From an uncultured Acidobacteriota bacterium (GTDB lineage: Bacteria; Acidobacteriota; Vicinamibacteria; Vicinamibacterales; UBA2999): a stretch of DNA of 52,847 bases. The stretch lies in the NCBI GenBank assembly GCA_902826515.1, contig CADEFD010000017.1:1-52847 (forward strand), written 5' to 3'. The notes below the pieces were generated by a model. It made no database searches, was not told where the DNA came from, and worked only from the letters and a program-made list of their open reading frames with translations. The position numbers were made by a program, and so were the translations under genes. Positions 34,705-43,764 of the stretch are shown here, in pieces (position 1 is the stretch's first letter; each line of letters opens with the position of its first letter).

Positions 34705-34734
34705 ATCCTACTGGACTTTCAGGGGGCCGGTCAA
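34705..34734 (-). promoter_or_regulatory. promoter of the ffh-rpsP operon
   Basis: On the minus strand TTGACC (34734-34729), an 18-nt spacer and TAGGAT (34710-34705) precede the ffh ATG by 14 nt. The -35 element overlaps the ribBA stop codon region. This is one of the best two-part sigma-70 promoters in the window. Confidence 0.7.
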
Positions 34735-36023
34735 ACCTTGGTCAGGCGATGCCCGAGCTTCCGCTTCTTCGTCGTGAGGTAGCCGCGGGTCGTGTCAGAG
34801 GGTGCAATCTCGAGCGGAACCGTGGCGACCACCGCCAGACCGTAGCCCTGCAGGCCGACGAACTTGCGCGGGTTGTTCGTGAGCAGGCGCATCGTGCGCA
34901 CGCCGAGGTCACGCAGCACCTGGGCGCCGATGCCGTAGTCGCGCTGGTCCGGTTTGAAGCCCAGGCGTTCGTTCGCCTGCACGGTGTCGAGCCCCTGGTC
35001 CTGGAGCGCGTAGGCGCGGATCTTGTTGCCGAGGCCGATGCCGCGGCCCTCCTGGTTCAGGTACAGCAGTACGCCGCGGCCTTCGGCGGCGATGCGCTGC
35101 ATGGCGGCGTCGAACTGCGGCCCGCAGTCGCAGCGCAGTGAATGGAACACGTCGCCCGTCAGGCACTTCGAGTGCACGCGGACGAGCACGTCCTTGCCGT
35201 CGCCGATGTCGCCGCAGACGAGCGCCACGTGTGTCTCGCCGTCGAGCGGGCTCTCGTAGGCGTGGATGCGGAAGGCGCCGTGCACCGTGGGCATGGTGGC
35301 GTCCGCCACCTTGGTGACCAGCCGCTCGTGCCGCATGCGGTACTGGATGAGCGCCGCCACGGTGATGAGCTTCAGCTTGTGCCGGCGCGCGAACTTCACG
35401 AGGTCGGGCACCCGCGCCATGCTGCCGTCGGCCTTGGCGATCTCGCAGATGACACCCGCCGGGTAGAGCCCGGCGGCGCGCGCCAGGTCCACGGCGGCTT
35501 CGGTCTGTCCGGCGCGCACGAGCACGCCGCCGTCGCGGGCCCGCAACGGCAGCACGTGACCGGGCCGCGCCAGGTCCGTCGGCCGCGTCTTGCGATGAAT
35601 GGCGGTCTGGATGGTGCGGGCGCGATCGGCCGCGGAGATGCCCGTGGTGACGCCGCGGCGGGCTTCGATGCCGACGCAGAACGCGGTGTCGAACGCCGTG
35701 GTGTTGCGGCCGGCCGGCACCTGCAGCGGGATCTCGAGTGCGTCGAGCCGCTCGGCCGTCATCGGCATGCAGATGAGACCGCGGCCCTCGGTCATCATGA
35801 AGTTGATGATCGCGGGCGTGACCTTCTCGGCCGCCACCGTGAGGTCGCCTTCGTTCTCGCGGTCCTCGTCATCGACGACGATCACCATCTCGCCGCGGCG
35901 GATGGCCGCGACCGCGTCTTCGACACTCGAGAACGCCGCCGAACTGCGCGAGGGGGCGGCGCGCCGGGTGGACCGCACCGCGCGGCGGGGAGTGGACGAA
36001 CGTTTCTTCGTGGTCGTGGCCAT
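34731..36023 (-). CDS. ribBA: bifunctional 3,4-dihydroxy-2-butanone 4-phosphate synthase / GTP cyclohydrolase II
   Basis: Supplies both precursors of riboflavin. The N-terminal DHBP synthase domain (about residues 30-235) has [16 protein letters not shown] and the [10 protein letters not shown] segment. The C-terminal cyclohydrolase II has [21 protein letters not shown] (zinc Cys cluster) and [21 protein letters not shown] basic Arg/Lys/Ser/Thr extension of about 28 residues precedes the first domain and is unusual. The ATG at 36023 is used though the frame is open upstream. It follows ribE by 11 nt; lumazine synthase (ribH) is not in the window. Confidence 0.95.
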   Translation of the reverse strand: MATTTKKRSSTPRRAVRSTRRAAPSRSSAAFSSVEDAVAAIRRGEMVIVVDDEDRENEGDLTVAAEKVTPAIINFMMTEGRGLICMPMTAERLDALEIPLQVPAGRNTTAFDTAFCVGIEARRGVTTGISAADRARTIQTAIHRKTRPTDLARPGHVLPLRARDGGVLVRAGQTEAAVDLARAAGLYPAGVICEIAKADGSMARVPDLVKFARRHKLKLITVAALIQYRMRHERLVTKVADATMPTVHGAFRIHAYESPLDGETHVALVCGDIGDGKDVLVRVHSKCLTGDVFHSLRCDCGPQFDAAMQRIAAEGRGVLLYLNQEGRGIGLGNKIRAYALQDQGLDTVQANERLGFKPDQRDYGIGAQVLRDLGVRTMRLLTNNPRKFVGLQGYGLAVVATVPLEIAPSDTTRGYLTTKKRKLGHRLTKV

Positions 36024-36034
36024 GACAAGGCGCC

Positions 36035-36646
36035 TCAGCGCCGGCGGAGATCGGCGAGCCCGGCGATCTCCGTCGCCCGCAGCACGTATTTCCCGAGCAC
36101 GTCGCACTCGAGGTTGACGCGGTCGCCCGGACGCAGCTCGCCGAGCGTCGTGTGCTGGCGGGTATACGGGATGACCTGGATGTCGAAGCGGCGCTCGTCG
36201 AGGCCCGCCACGGTGAGGCTCACGCCGTCCACCGTCACACTGCCCTTGCGGATGAAGAGCGCCGACAGCGACGGCGGAAAGCTGATGGTGAGCCAGAGGC
36301 TGTCGCCTTCGCTCCGGGTCTCTTCGACCACGCCGACGCCGTCGACGTGGCCGAGCACGAAGTGCCCGCCGAGGCGGGCATCGGCGCGCAGCGGCCGTTC
36401 GAGGTTGACCCGCTGGCCGCGGGCGAGCGAACCGAGCGTCGTGATCCGGGCCGTCTCGGGGCCGATGTCGGCGTGAACCTCGCCGTTGGCCACGACGAGC
36501 GCGGTCAGGCACACGCCGCCCACCGCGATGCTGTCGCCCGGCACGGTCTCGGCGGCGAGCGGCGTCTCGATCCGCACGCGGAACCCGCCGGCCATCGGCT
36601 TCACTTCGGCCAGCTGGCCGACCTGCTCAACGATCCCAGTGAACAT
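36035..36646 (-). CDS. ribE: riboflavin synthase alpha chain
   Basis: Dismutates two molecules of 6,7-dimethyl-8-ribityllumazine to riboflavin. The duplicated barrel is plain: [12 protein letters not shown] opens the first half and [12 protein letters not shown] the second. The substrate residues [11 protein letters not shown] and [13 protein letters not shown] repeat in both halves. Length 203 is typical. Its start overlaps the end of ribD by 20 nt. Confidence 0.95.
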   Translation of the reverse strand: MFTGIVEQVGQLAEVKPMAGGFRVRIETPLAAETVPGDSIAVGGVCLTALVVANGEVHADIGPETARITTLGSLARGQRVNLERPLRADARLGGHFVLGHVDGVGVVEETRSEGDSLWLTISFPPSLSALFIRKGSVTVDGVSLTVAGLDERRFDIQVIPYTRQHTTLGELRPGDRVNLECDVLGKYVLRATEIAGLADLRRR

Positions 36647-37709
36647 CGGCGTCCATCCACATATCGGCCCCGCACGGCACGCTCGTCACGCGTGACAGCC
36701 GGGACCAGGGCACGGCGAGGCCGTCGAAGAGCGGCACCGCCGCCTCGCCCAGCCGCGCCGGCGCCACGATGAGGTGCAGGCGATCGACGAGCTCCGCCTC
36801 CCAGAAACTGCGGTGCAGCGCGGCCCCGCCTTCGACGAGCAGCGTGTGGATGCCGCGCGCCAGCAGCGCCCGCACCGCCGCATCGAGCGACCCGGCCGGC
36901 ACGAGTTCCGCGCCGGCCAGCGCGAGGCGCTCCACGCGCTCCGGGTACGCGGCCATCGCGGCCGGATCCGCAATCATTATGACCGGCCCGCCGGCATCGC
37001 GGGCGTAGACGCGCGCCGTCGGCGGCGTCTCGAGCGCGCGGTCGAAGACGACGCGCGTGAGCGGCCGCGCCCGTACGACGTCGCGCGCGGTGAGACGCGG
37101 ATCATCGGCGATCACCGTGCCGGCGCCCACGGCTATCGCATCGACCGCGGCGCGGAGCCTCTGCGTGCGGCGCGCCGCCGCGCCACCCGAGATGACGGTT
37201 GGCCGATCGCGCCTCGCGGCGATCCGGCCATCACGCGTCGTGGCCGCCTTGAGCGCGACCAGCGGCCGCTGCCGCTCCTGGGCCAGGAGGTAGGCGGCAT
37301 TCAGACGGCGCGCGGCAGCTTCTTCGAGGCCGACGTCCACGACCAGGCCGGCCTCGCGCAGTTCGCGCACGCCCTGTCCCGAGACGCGCGGGAACGGATC
37401 GAGCGTCGCCGCGACCACGCGCGAGATGCCGGAGGCGAGAATCCGCTTGGTGCAGGGGCCGGTGCGGCCCACGTGGCAGCACGGCTCGAGCGTCACATAC
37501 AGCGTGGCGCCCTGCGCGCGCGCGCCGGCGGCATCGAGCGCCATCACTTCGGCGTGCGGCTGCCCCGCCCGCTCGTGATACCCCTGGCCGACGACGACGC
37601 CCGCGCCATCGACCACGACGGCGCCCACCATCGGGTTGGGCACGGTGGCACCCAGGGCGCGCTCCGCGTGGAAGAGCGCCCGCCGCATCATCGCCGTGTC
37701 GTCTACCAC
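36627..37709 (-). CDS. ribD: bifunctional diaminohydroxyphosphoribosylaminopyrimidine deaminase / 5-amino-6-(5-phosphoribosylamino)uracil reductase
   Basis: Two successive steps of riboflavin synthesis. The N-terminal deaminase has the zinc site HAEVMAL (His/Glu) and EPCCHVGRTGPCTK (Cys pair). The C-terminal reductase starts at RPLVALKAATTRDGRIA and includes GAGTVIADDPRLTAR and LLVEGGAALHRSF. Length 360 is normal. It overlaps ftsY upstream by 7 nt and ribE downstream by 20 nt, so translation of ftsY, ribD and ribE appears coupled. Confidence 0.95.
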   Translation of the reverse strand: MVDDTAMMRRALFHAERALGATVPNPMVGAVVVDGAGVVVGQGYHERAGQPHAEVMALDAAGARAQGATLYVTLEPCCHVGRTGPCTKRILASGISRVVAATLDPFPRVSGQGVRELREAGLVVDVGLEEAAARRLNAAYLLAQERQRPLVALKAATTRDGRIAARRDRPTVISGGAAARRTQRLRAAVDAIAVGAGTVIADDPRLTARDVVRARPLTRVVFDRALETPPTARVYARDAGGPVIMIADPAAMAAYPERVERLALAGAELVPAGSLDAAVRALLARGIHTLLVEGGAALHRSFWEAELVDRLHLIVAPARLGEAAVPLFDGLAVPWSRLSRVTSVPCGADMWMDADVHWDR

Positions 37710-38629
37710 GATGGCCGGAACAGGGCGTCGGCGTAGGCGCCGGCGTCGAACGGCAGCAGATCGTCGATGCCCTCGCCCACGCCGACGAAGCGGATGGGCA
37801 GCGACAGATCGTGCGCGATGGCGACGGCGATGCCGCCCTTGGCGGTGCCGTCGAGTTTGGTGAGCACGACACCGCTGACGCCGGCCGCGGCGGCGAACTC
37901 GCGGGCCTGCACGAGTCCGTTCTGGCCCACGGTGGCGTCGAGCACGAGCAGCACCTCGTGCGGCGCGCCGGGCACCTCCCGGGCGGTGATGCGGCGGATC
38001 TTCTCGAGCTCCGCCATGAGGTTCACGCGTGTGTGCAGCCGGCCCGCCGTGTCGATGAGCACCGTGTCGACACCGCGCGCCTTCGCGGCCGTGAGCGCGT
38101 CGAAGACGACGGCGGCCGCATCCGAGCCCTCGTTGGCACGCACGATGTCCACGCCGGCGCGGGTCGCCCAGACCTGGAGCTGGTCGACGGCGGCGGCGCG
38201 GAAGGTGTCGGCCGCGCAGATGAGCGTCTTCTGGCCATCCAGCCGGAAGCGGTTCGCGAGCTTGCCTACCGTGGTTGTCTTGCCGGTGCCGTTCACGCCC
38301 ACGATGAGCACGACACGCGGCGGCGTGGCCGGCTGCACGGGGGGAGCCGTCACGCCCGCGAAGATGTCGCGAATCTCTTCGGTGAGGGCCGCCCGCAGGC
38401 CGGTGCCCGTGCGCGGCCGCTTCGTGACCCCCTCGATGAGCCGGCTGGTCGCGCCGAGGCCGACGTCGGCGCCGAGCAGCAGCTCTTCGAGGGCTTCGAC
38501 CGTGTCGACGTCGAGCGCCGCCGTCTCACGCCCGGGCGCGTCGGCCCGGCCGACGATGTCATCGAACCGCTGCGCGAGGCGCTCCGCCGTGCGCGCCAGG
38601 CCCCGTGTGAGACGATCGAGCAGACCCAT
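37703..38629 (-). CDS. ftsY: signal recognition particle receptor FtsY
   Basis: SRP GTPase docking Ffh-ribosome complexes at the membrane. The NG domain is complete: GVNGTGKTTTVGKLA (G1), ADTFRAAAVDQL, DTAGRLHTRVNLM (G3) and TKLDGTAKGG (G4). The acidic A domain of E. coli is missing; only about 30 residues precede the N domain, as in many non-enteric bacteria. ATG 38629 is preferred to GTG 38635 because an extended -10 box ends 7 nt before it, predicting a leaderless start. Confidence 0.95.
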   Translation of the reverse strand: MGLLDRLTRGLARTAERLAQRFDDIVGRADAPGRETAALDVDTVEALEELLLGADVGLGATSRLIEGVTKRPRTGTGLRAALTEEIRDIFAGVTAPPVQPATPPRVVLIVGVNGTGKTTTVGKLANRFRLDGQKTLICAADTFRAAAVDQLQVWATRAGVDIVRANEGSDAAAVVFDALTAAKARGVDTVLIDTAGRLHTRVNLMAELEKIRRITAREVPGAPHEVLLVLDATVGQNGLVQAREFAAAAGVSGVVLTKLDGTAKGGIAVAIAHDLSLPIRFVGVGEGIDDLLPFDAGAYADALFRPSW

Positions 38630-38636
38630 CCGCACG

Positions 38637-38645
38637 ATCTTAACA
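38637..38645 (-). promoter_or_regulatory. extended -10 promoter of ftsY
   Basis: On the minus strand TGTTAAGAT (38645-38637) fits TGNTANNNT and is followed by 7 nt and then the ATG of ftsY. It sits in the 46-nt gap after gpsA. Confidence 0.5.
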
Positions 38646-38675
38646 GGGCACTGCCCCGGGGCCGAATCGCGGCGC

Positions 38676-39674
38676 CTATTCGGTTTCGGCGCGCTGGCGC
38701 CGGCCCATCAGGTCGGCCACGGCCGCGGCCGGCGCGACCCGGCCGCCGAGAAGGGCCTCCACCTGCGCGGCAATGGGCAGTTCGACGCCGAACCGCCGGC
38801 CGAACGCCAGCGCGGCGTGCGTCGTTCTCACGCCTTCGGCGACCATCTTCATGCCGGCCACGATCTCGGCGAGCGTGCGCCCGCGCGCCAGTTCCAGACC
38901 CACGTGCCGGTTGCGGCTGAGCTGACCGGTGCAGGTCAGCACCAGGTCGCCCATGCCGGCGAGGCCCGCCAGCGTGTCGCGCTCGCCCCCCGCCGCCACG
39001 GCGAGCCGCGAGATCTCGGCCAGGCCGCGGGTGATGAGCGCGGCGAGCGCGTTGTGCCCGAGGCCAAGGCCTTCGACGACCCCGGCGGCAATGGCGATGA
39101 CGTTCTTGAGCGCACCGCCCAGTTCCACGCCGGTGACATCGCTGCTCGCGTAGAGCCGCAGCGCGCCGGAACGGAATTCCTCCTGCACATGACGCACGGC
39201 GCCCTCATTGGCCGACGCCACCACGACCACCGTGGGCAGAGAGCGCGCGAGTTCGCGCGCGAAACTCGGGCCCGAGATCACCGCGACCTCGTCCACGTGA
39301 CTCCATTCGGCGCGGATCACTTCCGACATGCGGAGCAGTGAGCCGTCTTCGAGACCCTTGGTCGCGCTGAGCACCACGGCGCCGCGATCGACGTGCGCCG
39401 CGCCCTGCCTCAGCACCTGGCGCAGGCCGTGCGACGGCACCGCGACGACCACGAACTGCGCGGCAGCGAGCGCGCCGGGCAGATCGGCGGTCGCCTCGAG
39501 TGTGTCCGGGAAAACGATATCGGGCAGATACACGGCGTTGGCGCGGCGCGCGTTCATCTCGGCGACGAGGTCGGCATCGCGCGCCCAGAGCTGCACCCGG
39601 TGCCCGACGCGCGCCAGATGGACGGCGAGGGCGGTGCCCCAGCTGCCGGCGCCGACCACGGTGACACTACGCAT
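38676..39674 (-). CDS. gpsA: glycerol-3-phosphate dehydrogenase [NAD(P)+]
   Basis: Reduces dihydroxyacetone phosphate to sn-glycerol 3-phosphate for phospholipid synthesis. The Rossmann start is VTVVGAGSWGTALA. Further motifs are VVLSATKGLE, VISGPSFARELA, GALKNVIAIAAG (catalytic Lys) and GLAGMGDLVLTCTG. At 332 residues it is standard. It overlaps plsY by 8 nt; plsY uses the product of gpsA. Confidence 0.96.
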   Translation of the reverse strand: MRSVTVVGAGSWGTALAVHLARVGHRVQLWARDADLVAEMNARRANAVYLPDIVFPDTLEATADLPGALAAAQFVVVAVPSHGLRQVLRQGAAHVDRGAVVLSATKGLEDGSLLRMSEVIRAEWSHVDEVAVISGPSFARELARSLPTVVVVASANEGAVRHVQEEFRSGALRLYASSDVTGVELGGALKNVIAIAAGVVEGLGLGHNALAALITRGLAEISRLAVAAGGERDTLAGLAGMGDLVLTCTGQLSRNRHVGLELARGRTLAEIVAGMKMVAEGVRTTHAALAFGRRFGVELPIAAQVEALLGGRVAPAAAVADLMGRRQRAETE

Positions 39675-40260
39675 GTGGAATCCTCTTGCGCGCCAGGCGA
39701 TGTTCCGTGCCGCGCCACAGGCGCGCCAGGTTTCCGCGATGGCGCCACACGATGAGCAGGCCCGCGAGGGCGCTGCCCTGGACGATCGCGGCCTCGGCGC
39801 CACCGAGCGCGGCGGCGGCCGGCAACGTGAGGCTGGCGACGAGCGACCCGGCCGACACGACGCGTGTCAGCGCCACGGTCAGCGCGAACGCCAGCGCGGC
39901 GATGAGCGTCGCAAGCGGTGCCAGCAGCGCGAAAGCGCCACACGCCGTCGCGACCCCTTTGCCGCCGTGGCCGCGCAGCCACACCGGATACACGTGTCCG
40001 GCGATGGCCGCGACACCGGCCGCCACGGGATGTGCGCCGTCGACGACCGCCGAGGTCAGCGCGACGGCGAGCGCACCTTTGGCCATGTCGAGGATCATCA
40101 CCGCGACGCCGAGCCGCGGGCCCGAGACGCGATACATGTTCGTGGCCCCGACGTTGCGGCTGCCGACGGCGCGCAGGTCCACCCCGCCCCAGCGCCGGCC
40201 GGCGAGATAACCGAGCGGCAGCGAGCCGATGGCGTACCCGGCGCAGGCCGACAGGATCAC
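39667..40260 (-). CDS. plsY: acyl-phosphate:glycerol-3-phosphate acyltransferase
   Basis: Inner-membrane enzyme making lysophosphatidic acid from acyl-phosphate and glycerol 3-phosphate. Five hydrophobic segments and the three PlsY motifs are present: GSLPLGYLAGR, GSRNVGATNMYRVSG and GHGGKGVATACG. The GTG at 40260 overlaps the cinA stop (GTGA) and gives 197 residues, the family length. It directly overlaps gpsA. Confidence 0.93.
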   Translation of the reverse strand: MILSACAGYAIGSLPLGYLAGRRWGGVDLRAVGSRNVGATNMYRVSGPRLGVAVMILDMAKGALAVALTSAVVDGAHPVAAGVAAIAGHVYPVWLRGHGGKGVATACGAFALLAPLATLIAALAFALTVALTRVVSAGSLVASLTLPAAAALGGAEAAIVQGSALAGLLIVWRHRGNLARLWRGTEHRLARKRIPHA

Positions 40261-41549
40261 GGCAGGCCGCTCGCGCGGACGTAGCGCCGCAGCAGATCGA
40301 GAGCCGTGGTGGCGGCGAGCGAGCGGATGACGGCGCGATCGCCGGTGAACCGCGACGTGCGGCATTCGGTGCCGCGCGGGCCGGTGACCGCGAAGCAGAC
40401 GAGCCCGACGGGTTTCTCCGCGGTGCCGCCGCCGGGACCGGCGATGCCGGTGATGGCCAGGGCGACGTCGACGCCGGCGCGTGTCCGCACACCTTCCGCC
40501 ATGGCCGCCGCCACCGGCTCGCTCACGGCGCCGTGGCTGGCGATGAGCGCATCCGGCACGCCGAGTGCGTCGATCTTCGCGGCATTGCTGTACGACACGA
40601 CCGCGCGATCCACCCAGGCGCTCGCCCCTGGCACGTCGGTGAGACGCGTGGTTGCCAGGCCCCCGGTGCACGACTCGGCAAGCGCCACCCGCCACCCGCG
40701 CGACGCCAGCAGGTCGCCGACCGTGCGCTCCAGTGATCGCCCGTCGTGGTTCACGACGTCATCGCCGAGCACGGCGTCGAGCGCTGCCACCGCGGCATCG
40801 AGGCGGCGCGTCAGCACGCCGTCGTCGGTGCCATGACACGACAGGTGCAGTTCCACGGTGCCGAGACTCGCGAGAATGGTCGTGCTGACCGCCAGCGCGT
40901 CGTCGCGCCACGGGCCGTAGACCGGCTGCGCCCGTTCGTCCACCCACGATTCGCTGCGTCCGGCGACCACGAGCGCCCGCTGCCGGATGAGCCCGCCGCC
41001 CCACCGCGGCACGACGTGCGCCGCCAGCGCGTGCTCGAACATCGGCACCATCTCGCGCGGCGGCCCGGGCAGCAGCAGCATCGCGCGCCCGTCCGCCGGT
41101 ATCCACAACCCCGGCGCGGTGCCGCGTTCGTTCGCCACGACCGTCGCCCCGGCCGGCACCATCGCCTGACGCCGGTTGATCTCGGGCATCGTCAGCCCGC
41201 GCCGCCCGAAGCGGTCACGGATGCCCGCGAGCACACCGGCGTCCTCGTACATCGCCACGCCGAGCACGGCCGCCGCGACGTCGCGCGTCCGATCGTCGTC
41301 GGTCGGTCCGAGCCCGCCCGTGCAGACCACGAGGTCGGCGCGCGCGAGGGCATGGCGCATGGCGTCCGTGAGGTCGCCGAGATCGTCGCCGACCACGGTC
41401 GTGAAGCGCACGGCGAGCCCGTGACGCTGCATGGCCGCGGCGATATGCGGCGAGTTGGTGTCGGTTCGGCCGAGCGCCAGCAGTTCGCTGCCCACGGCGA
41501 CGATGGCCACGGTGGCCGGCGCCGGGCCGGCGGCGGTCACGCCAGCCAT
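40257..41549 (-). CDS. cinA: CinA family protein (nicotinamide-nucleotide amidohydrolase domain)
   Basis: A two-domain protein of 430 residues. The N-terminal MoCF/COG1058 domain has VAIVAVGSELLALGRTDTNS and VVCTGGLGPTDDD and is associated with ADP-ribose pyrophosphatase activity. The C-terminal PncC domain has VALAESCTGGL with the catalytic Ser, GASAWVDRAVVSYSNAAK and ITGIAGPGGG, for deamidation of NMN in pyridine nucleotide recycling. ATG 41549 overlaps pgpA by 13 nt. GTG 41540, overlapping the pgpA stop as GTGA, is an equally reasonable start. Confidence 0.92.
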   Translation of the reverse strand: MAGVTAAGPAPATVAIVAVGSELLALGRTDTNSPHIAAAMQRHGLAVRFTTVVGDDLGDLTDAMRHALARADLVVCTGGLGPTDDDRTRDVAAAVLGVAMYEDAGVLAGIRDRFGRRGLTMPEINRRQAMVPAGATVVANERGTAPGLWIPADGRAMLLLPGPPREMVPMFEHALAAHVVPRWGGGLIRQRALVVAGRSESWVDERAQPVYGPWRDDALAVSTTILASLGTVELHLSCHGTDDGVLTRRLDAAVAALDAVLGDDVVNHDGRSLERTVGDLLASRGWRVALAESCTGGLATTRLTDVPGASAWVDRAVVSYSNAAKIDALGVPDALIASHGAVSEPVAAAMAEGVRTRAGVDVALAITGIAGPGGGTAEKPVGLVCFAVTGPRGTECRTSRFTGDRAVIRSLAATTALDLLRRYVRASGLP

Positions 41550-42007
41550 CCGGGCGCGATCCACAGGGCGGCCTGCAACGCGGCCCAGGCGTAGACGCCG
41601 GCGGCAAGATCGTCGAGCATGATGCCCCAGCCGCCGTGTGCTTTCTCGAGCTGCCGCGCCGGCGGCGGCTTCACGATGTCGAAGACGCGGAACAGCAGGA
41701 AGCCCAGCAGCGCCGTCGGCCACGTGAGGGGCGCGGCGATGAGCGTCACGCCCATGCCCATCACTTCGTCGATGACGACCGGGCCCGGATCGGTCGTCCC
41801 GAGCGCGCCTTCCGCCGCCGTCGCCGCGACGGCACCCACGACGAGAAGCGCCGCGACGACCGCAACTTCGACGGCCATCGAGGCGCCGGCGCGGCGCAGG
41901 CCCCACCAGAGGACGACGCCCACGGCGGATCCCACCGTGCCGGGCGCGAAGGGAAAGAAGCCGGCATAACCCGCGCTGGCGAACGCGAGCGCGAGACGAC
42001 TCATCAT
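41537..42007 (-). CDS. pgpA: phosphatidylglycerophosphatase A
   Basis: Dephosphorylates phosphatidylglycerophosphate to phosphatidylglycerol. Motifs are FFPFAPGTVGSAVG near the N-terminus, the acidic DEVMGMGVTL, and FRVFDIVKPPPARQLEKAHGG followed by GIMLDDLAAGVYA. Three to four membrane helices are predicted in 156 residues. The ATG overlaps the stop of the RDD gene (ATGA); a second ATG follows directly. It links with plsY and gpsA as a phospholipid operon. Confidence 0.94.
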   Translation of the reverse strand: MMSRLALAFASAGYAGFFPFAPGTVGSAVGVVLWWGLRRAGASMAVEVAVVAALLVVGAVAATAAEGALGTTDPGPVVIDEVMGMGVTLIAAPLTWPTALLGFLLFRVFDIVKPPPARQLEKAHGGWGIMLDDLAAGVYAWAALQAALWIAPGWLA

Positions 42008-42915
42008 GCGCTGACCTTGACGACGCGCGTGTGCGCGATCTGATCGTGCACGGCGCGCCGATCGGCGCGGAACAGTGCGGGAATGAAACCGGCGCCCACC
42101 ACGAGCCCGCCGGCGATGGCGGCTGCCACGCGAACAATCGCGCCGCCGAAGGTCAGGGCGCCGTCGGTGGCCTCGACGCGCAGCCCGGTGGCCATCTTGC
42201 CGAGCGTCTGGCCGCCGTTTGCGGTGAAGACGGCAAGATACGCGACGTTCAGGCCGACGATGAACGCCGCGAGCGGCACGAGCGGCAGGGTCATCACCTG
42301 CCCCATCGGCACGCTGGCGATCTGCGCCGTGAGATACACCACCGCGGCATCGATGCCGGCGAGGAGGGCCACGTCGACGACCACCGACAGCACGCGCGCC
42401 AGCGGCGGCGCGGCCACCGGCGCCGTGTCTTCGGCCACGCCGGCGTCAGGCCCGGCGGCAGCGGCCGAGGTCTCGAGCAGCTCCGGCCGCGGCCGGCGCA
42501 CGACGTGCGGCGTGGCGCGGCTGCGCGGGCGATCGGCGGTGCGCCGCACGGCGAGCGGTGTGCGGGCGGGCGGCGGCTGCGGGTCGGCAAAGAGCGACGG
42601 CGGCAGCGATGGCAATGGCGGCGCGGCCGGCGCGGTGATGGCGGCTCCGGCGGCGGCATCGGCAGCCGCGGGCGGCGAGGGCGGCGCGAGCGGCAGGTCG
42701 ACGAGCGGCGCGGCATCGGCGCCGCCGAGCGGGGCCTCACCCGCGGCTGGGCGCGACGGCTCGCGATACGACGTGTGACGCGACGACTCGACCATCCGCA
42801 ACGGCGACGGCGCCGCGGCGGCCGGCGCCGGATCGATGAGCGAGAAGTCGTAGCCGCAGTGCCGGCAGCGATCCGACTCCTCGAAGCCGACGTAGGCACA
42901 CTTCGGGCACTTCAT
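42004..42915 (-). CDS. zinc-ribbon RDD-family membrane protein
   Basis: A 303-residue protein. The first 20 residues form a zinc ribbon (C3, C6, C17, C20). Residues about 30-175 are a Pro/Ala-rich, likely disordered linker. The C-terminal RDD domain (about 180-300) has hydrophobic helices (VLSVVVDVALLAGIDAAVVYL, LPLVPLAAFIVGLNVAYLAVF) and the family NGGQTLGKMATGLRV. It ends FRADRRAVHDQIAHTRVV. RDD proteins include transporters, but no function is assignable here. Overlaps both neighbours by ATGA. Confidence 0.82.
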   Translation of the reverse strand: MKCPKCAYVGFEESDRCRHCGYDFSLIDPAPAAAAPSPLRMVESSRHTSYREPSRPAAGEAPLGGADAAPLVDLPLAPPSPPAAADAAAGAAITAPAAPPLPSLPPSLFADPQPPPARTPLAVRRTADRPRSRATPHVVRRPRPELLETSAAAAGPDAGVAEDTAPVAAPPLARVLSVVVDVALLAGIDAAVVYLTAQIASVPMGQVMTLPLVPLAAFIVGLNVAYLAVFTANGGQTLGKMATGLRVEATDGALTFGGAIVRVAAAIAGGLVVGAGFIPALFRADRRAVHDQIAHTRVVKVSA

Positions 42916-43700
42916 GGCTGCACCGCCTCGCGGCTGCCAGGGCCGGCGGCGGTGAGCAGCTCGCGCTGCACCCGCCCACGGAGCGCCTGCGCCTCGGCAT
43001 ACGCGGCGTCGCCCTCGTCGATACGTTCGAGCACGCGGAGGGCGTCGGGGAGTTTGCCGGCCTCGAACAACTGCCGCGCCCGCGACAGATGCGCTTCGGA
43101 GGCGGCCGGCACGGGCAGCGCCGCCGTGCCCACGTCGATCGCCGACGTCGCAAGCGCCGAGGGCGTGCGGTCTTCCGACACCACGACGGCAATGCCGCCG
43201 AGCGCGGCGATACCCGCCGCGAGGAGCCACGGCCCGAGCCGCGACGAGACGGCGCCGGCGGACGGCCGGTCGGTCCGCCGCCAGCGTCCGCGCGGTGCGG
43301 GCGACTGCGCCGAGGACGCCGTCACATCGAGCAGACCGATCCGGTGCAGCACCGGCAGCGCCTGTTCGTGAGGCGCGCCGCGTTCGACGGCCGCGGTCAG
43401 CAGCCGGCGCGCGCCTTCGACATCGCCGTCGTCGAACGCCTGGAGCCCCTGGTGCATGAGCCCTTCAGACTCACGCTGCCGCTCGGCCTGCGCACGGCGC
43501 GCGCGATCGATGTAGGCACGGGCGCGGTCGTTGGCGCGATCCAGGAAGAGCACGCGCGTCCAGATGTTGACGGCGTGGTCCATGCGGCCGGCGAAGTACT
43601 CGTCGAGACCCGAGACGAGGAGCTCCTCGATGCGCGCCTCGCGTTCGGCATCGGTCAGCGGAAGAGCGAGCGGCGAGTCACCGGACGTCGGGTCGATCAT
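42912..43700 (-). CDS. TPR-like protein with one membrane segment
   Basis: A 262-residue protein with TPR-type helices in the N-terminal 110 residues (LDEYFAGRMDHAVNIWTRVLFLD, GLQAFDDGDVEGARRLLTAAVE). One membrane segment follows at about 155-180 (WLLAAGIAALGGIAVVV). A second TPR-like hairpin lies near the C-terminus (ARQLFEAGKLPDALRVLERIDEG). The ATG at 43700 is preferred over an upstream one at 43850, since a TATACT box lies 17 nt before it. It heads the RDD-pgpA-cinA-plsY-gpsA run. Function unknown. Confidence 0.75.
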   Translation of the reverse strand: MIDPTSGDSPLALPLTDAEREARIEELLVSGLDEYFAGRMDHAVNIWTRVLFLDRANDRARAYIDRARRAQAERQRESEGLMHQGLQAFDDGDVEGARRLLTAAVERGAPHEQALPVLHRIGLLDVTASSAQSPAPRGRWRRTDRPSAGAVSSRLGPWLLAAGIAALGGIAVVVSEDRTPSALATSAIDVGTAALPVPAASEAHLSRARQLFEAGKLPDALRVLERIDEGDAAYAEAQALRGRVQRELLTAAGPGSREAVQP

Positions 43701-43717
43701 GCCTGCAAATCGCTGCG

Positions 43718-43723
43718 AGTATA
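43718..43723 (-). promoter_or_regulatory. -10 box of the TPR-RDD-pgpA operon
   Basis: TATACT on the minus strand ends 17 nt before the ATG, predicting a leader of about 10 nt. It lies in the 64-nt divergent region shared with the formimidoyltransferase gene. Confidence 0.5.
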
Positions 43724-43749
43724 GCACCTGGGTGCGCGCCGGCCGGCTG

Positions 43750-43758
43750 TGGTACAAC
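43750..43758 (+). promoter_or_regulatory. extended -10 promoter of the formimidoyltransferase gene
   Basis: TGGTACAAC resembles TGNTANNNT, except that the final T is C. It ends 6 nt before the ATG, predicting a leaderless transcript. Confidence 0.4.
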
Positions 43759-43764
43759 GCGCCG

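Noticed and set aside
37710..38675. FMN riboswitch upstream of the riboflavin genes
   Set aside because: ribD overlaps ftsY and the gap before ftsY is 46 nt, too short for the aptamer; no conserved RFN sequence blocks are seen.
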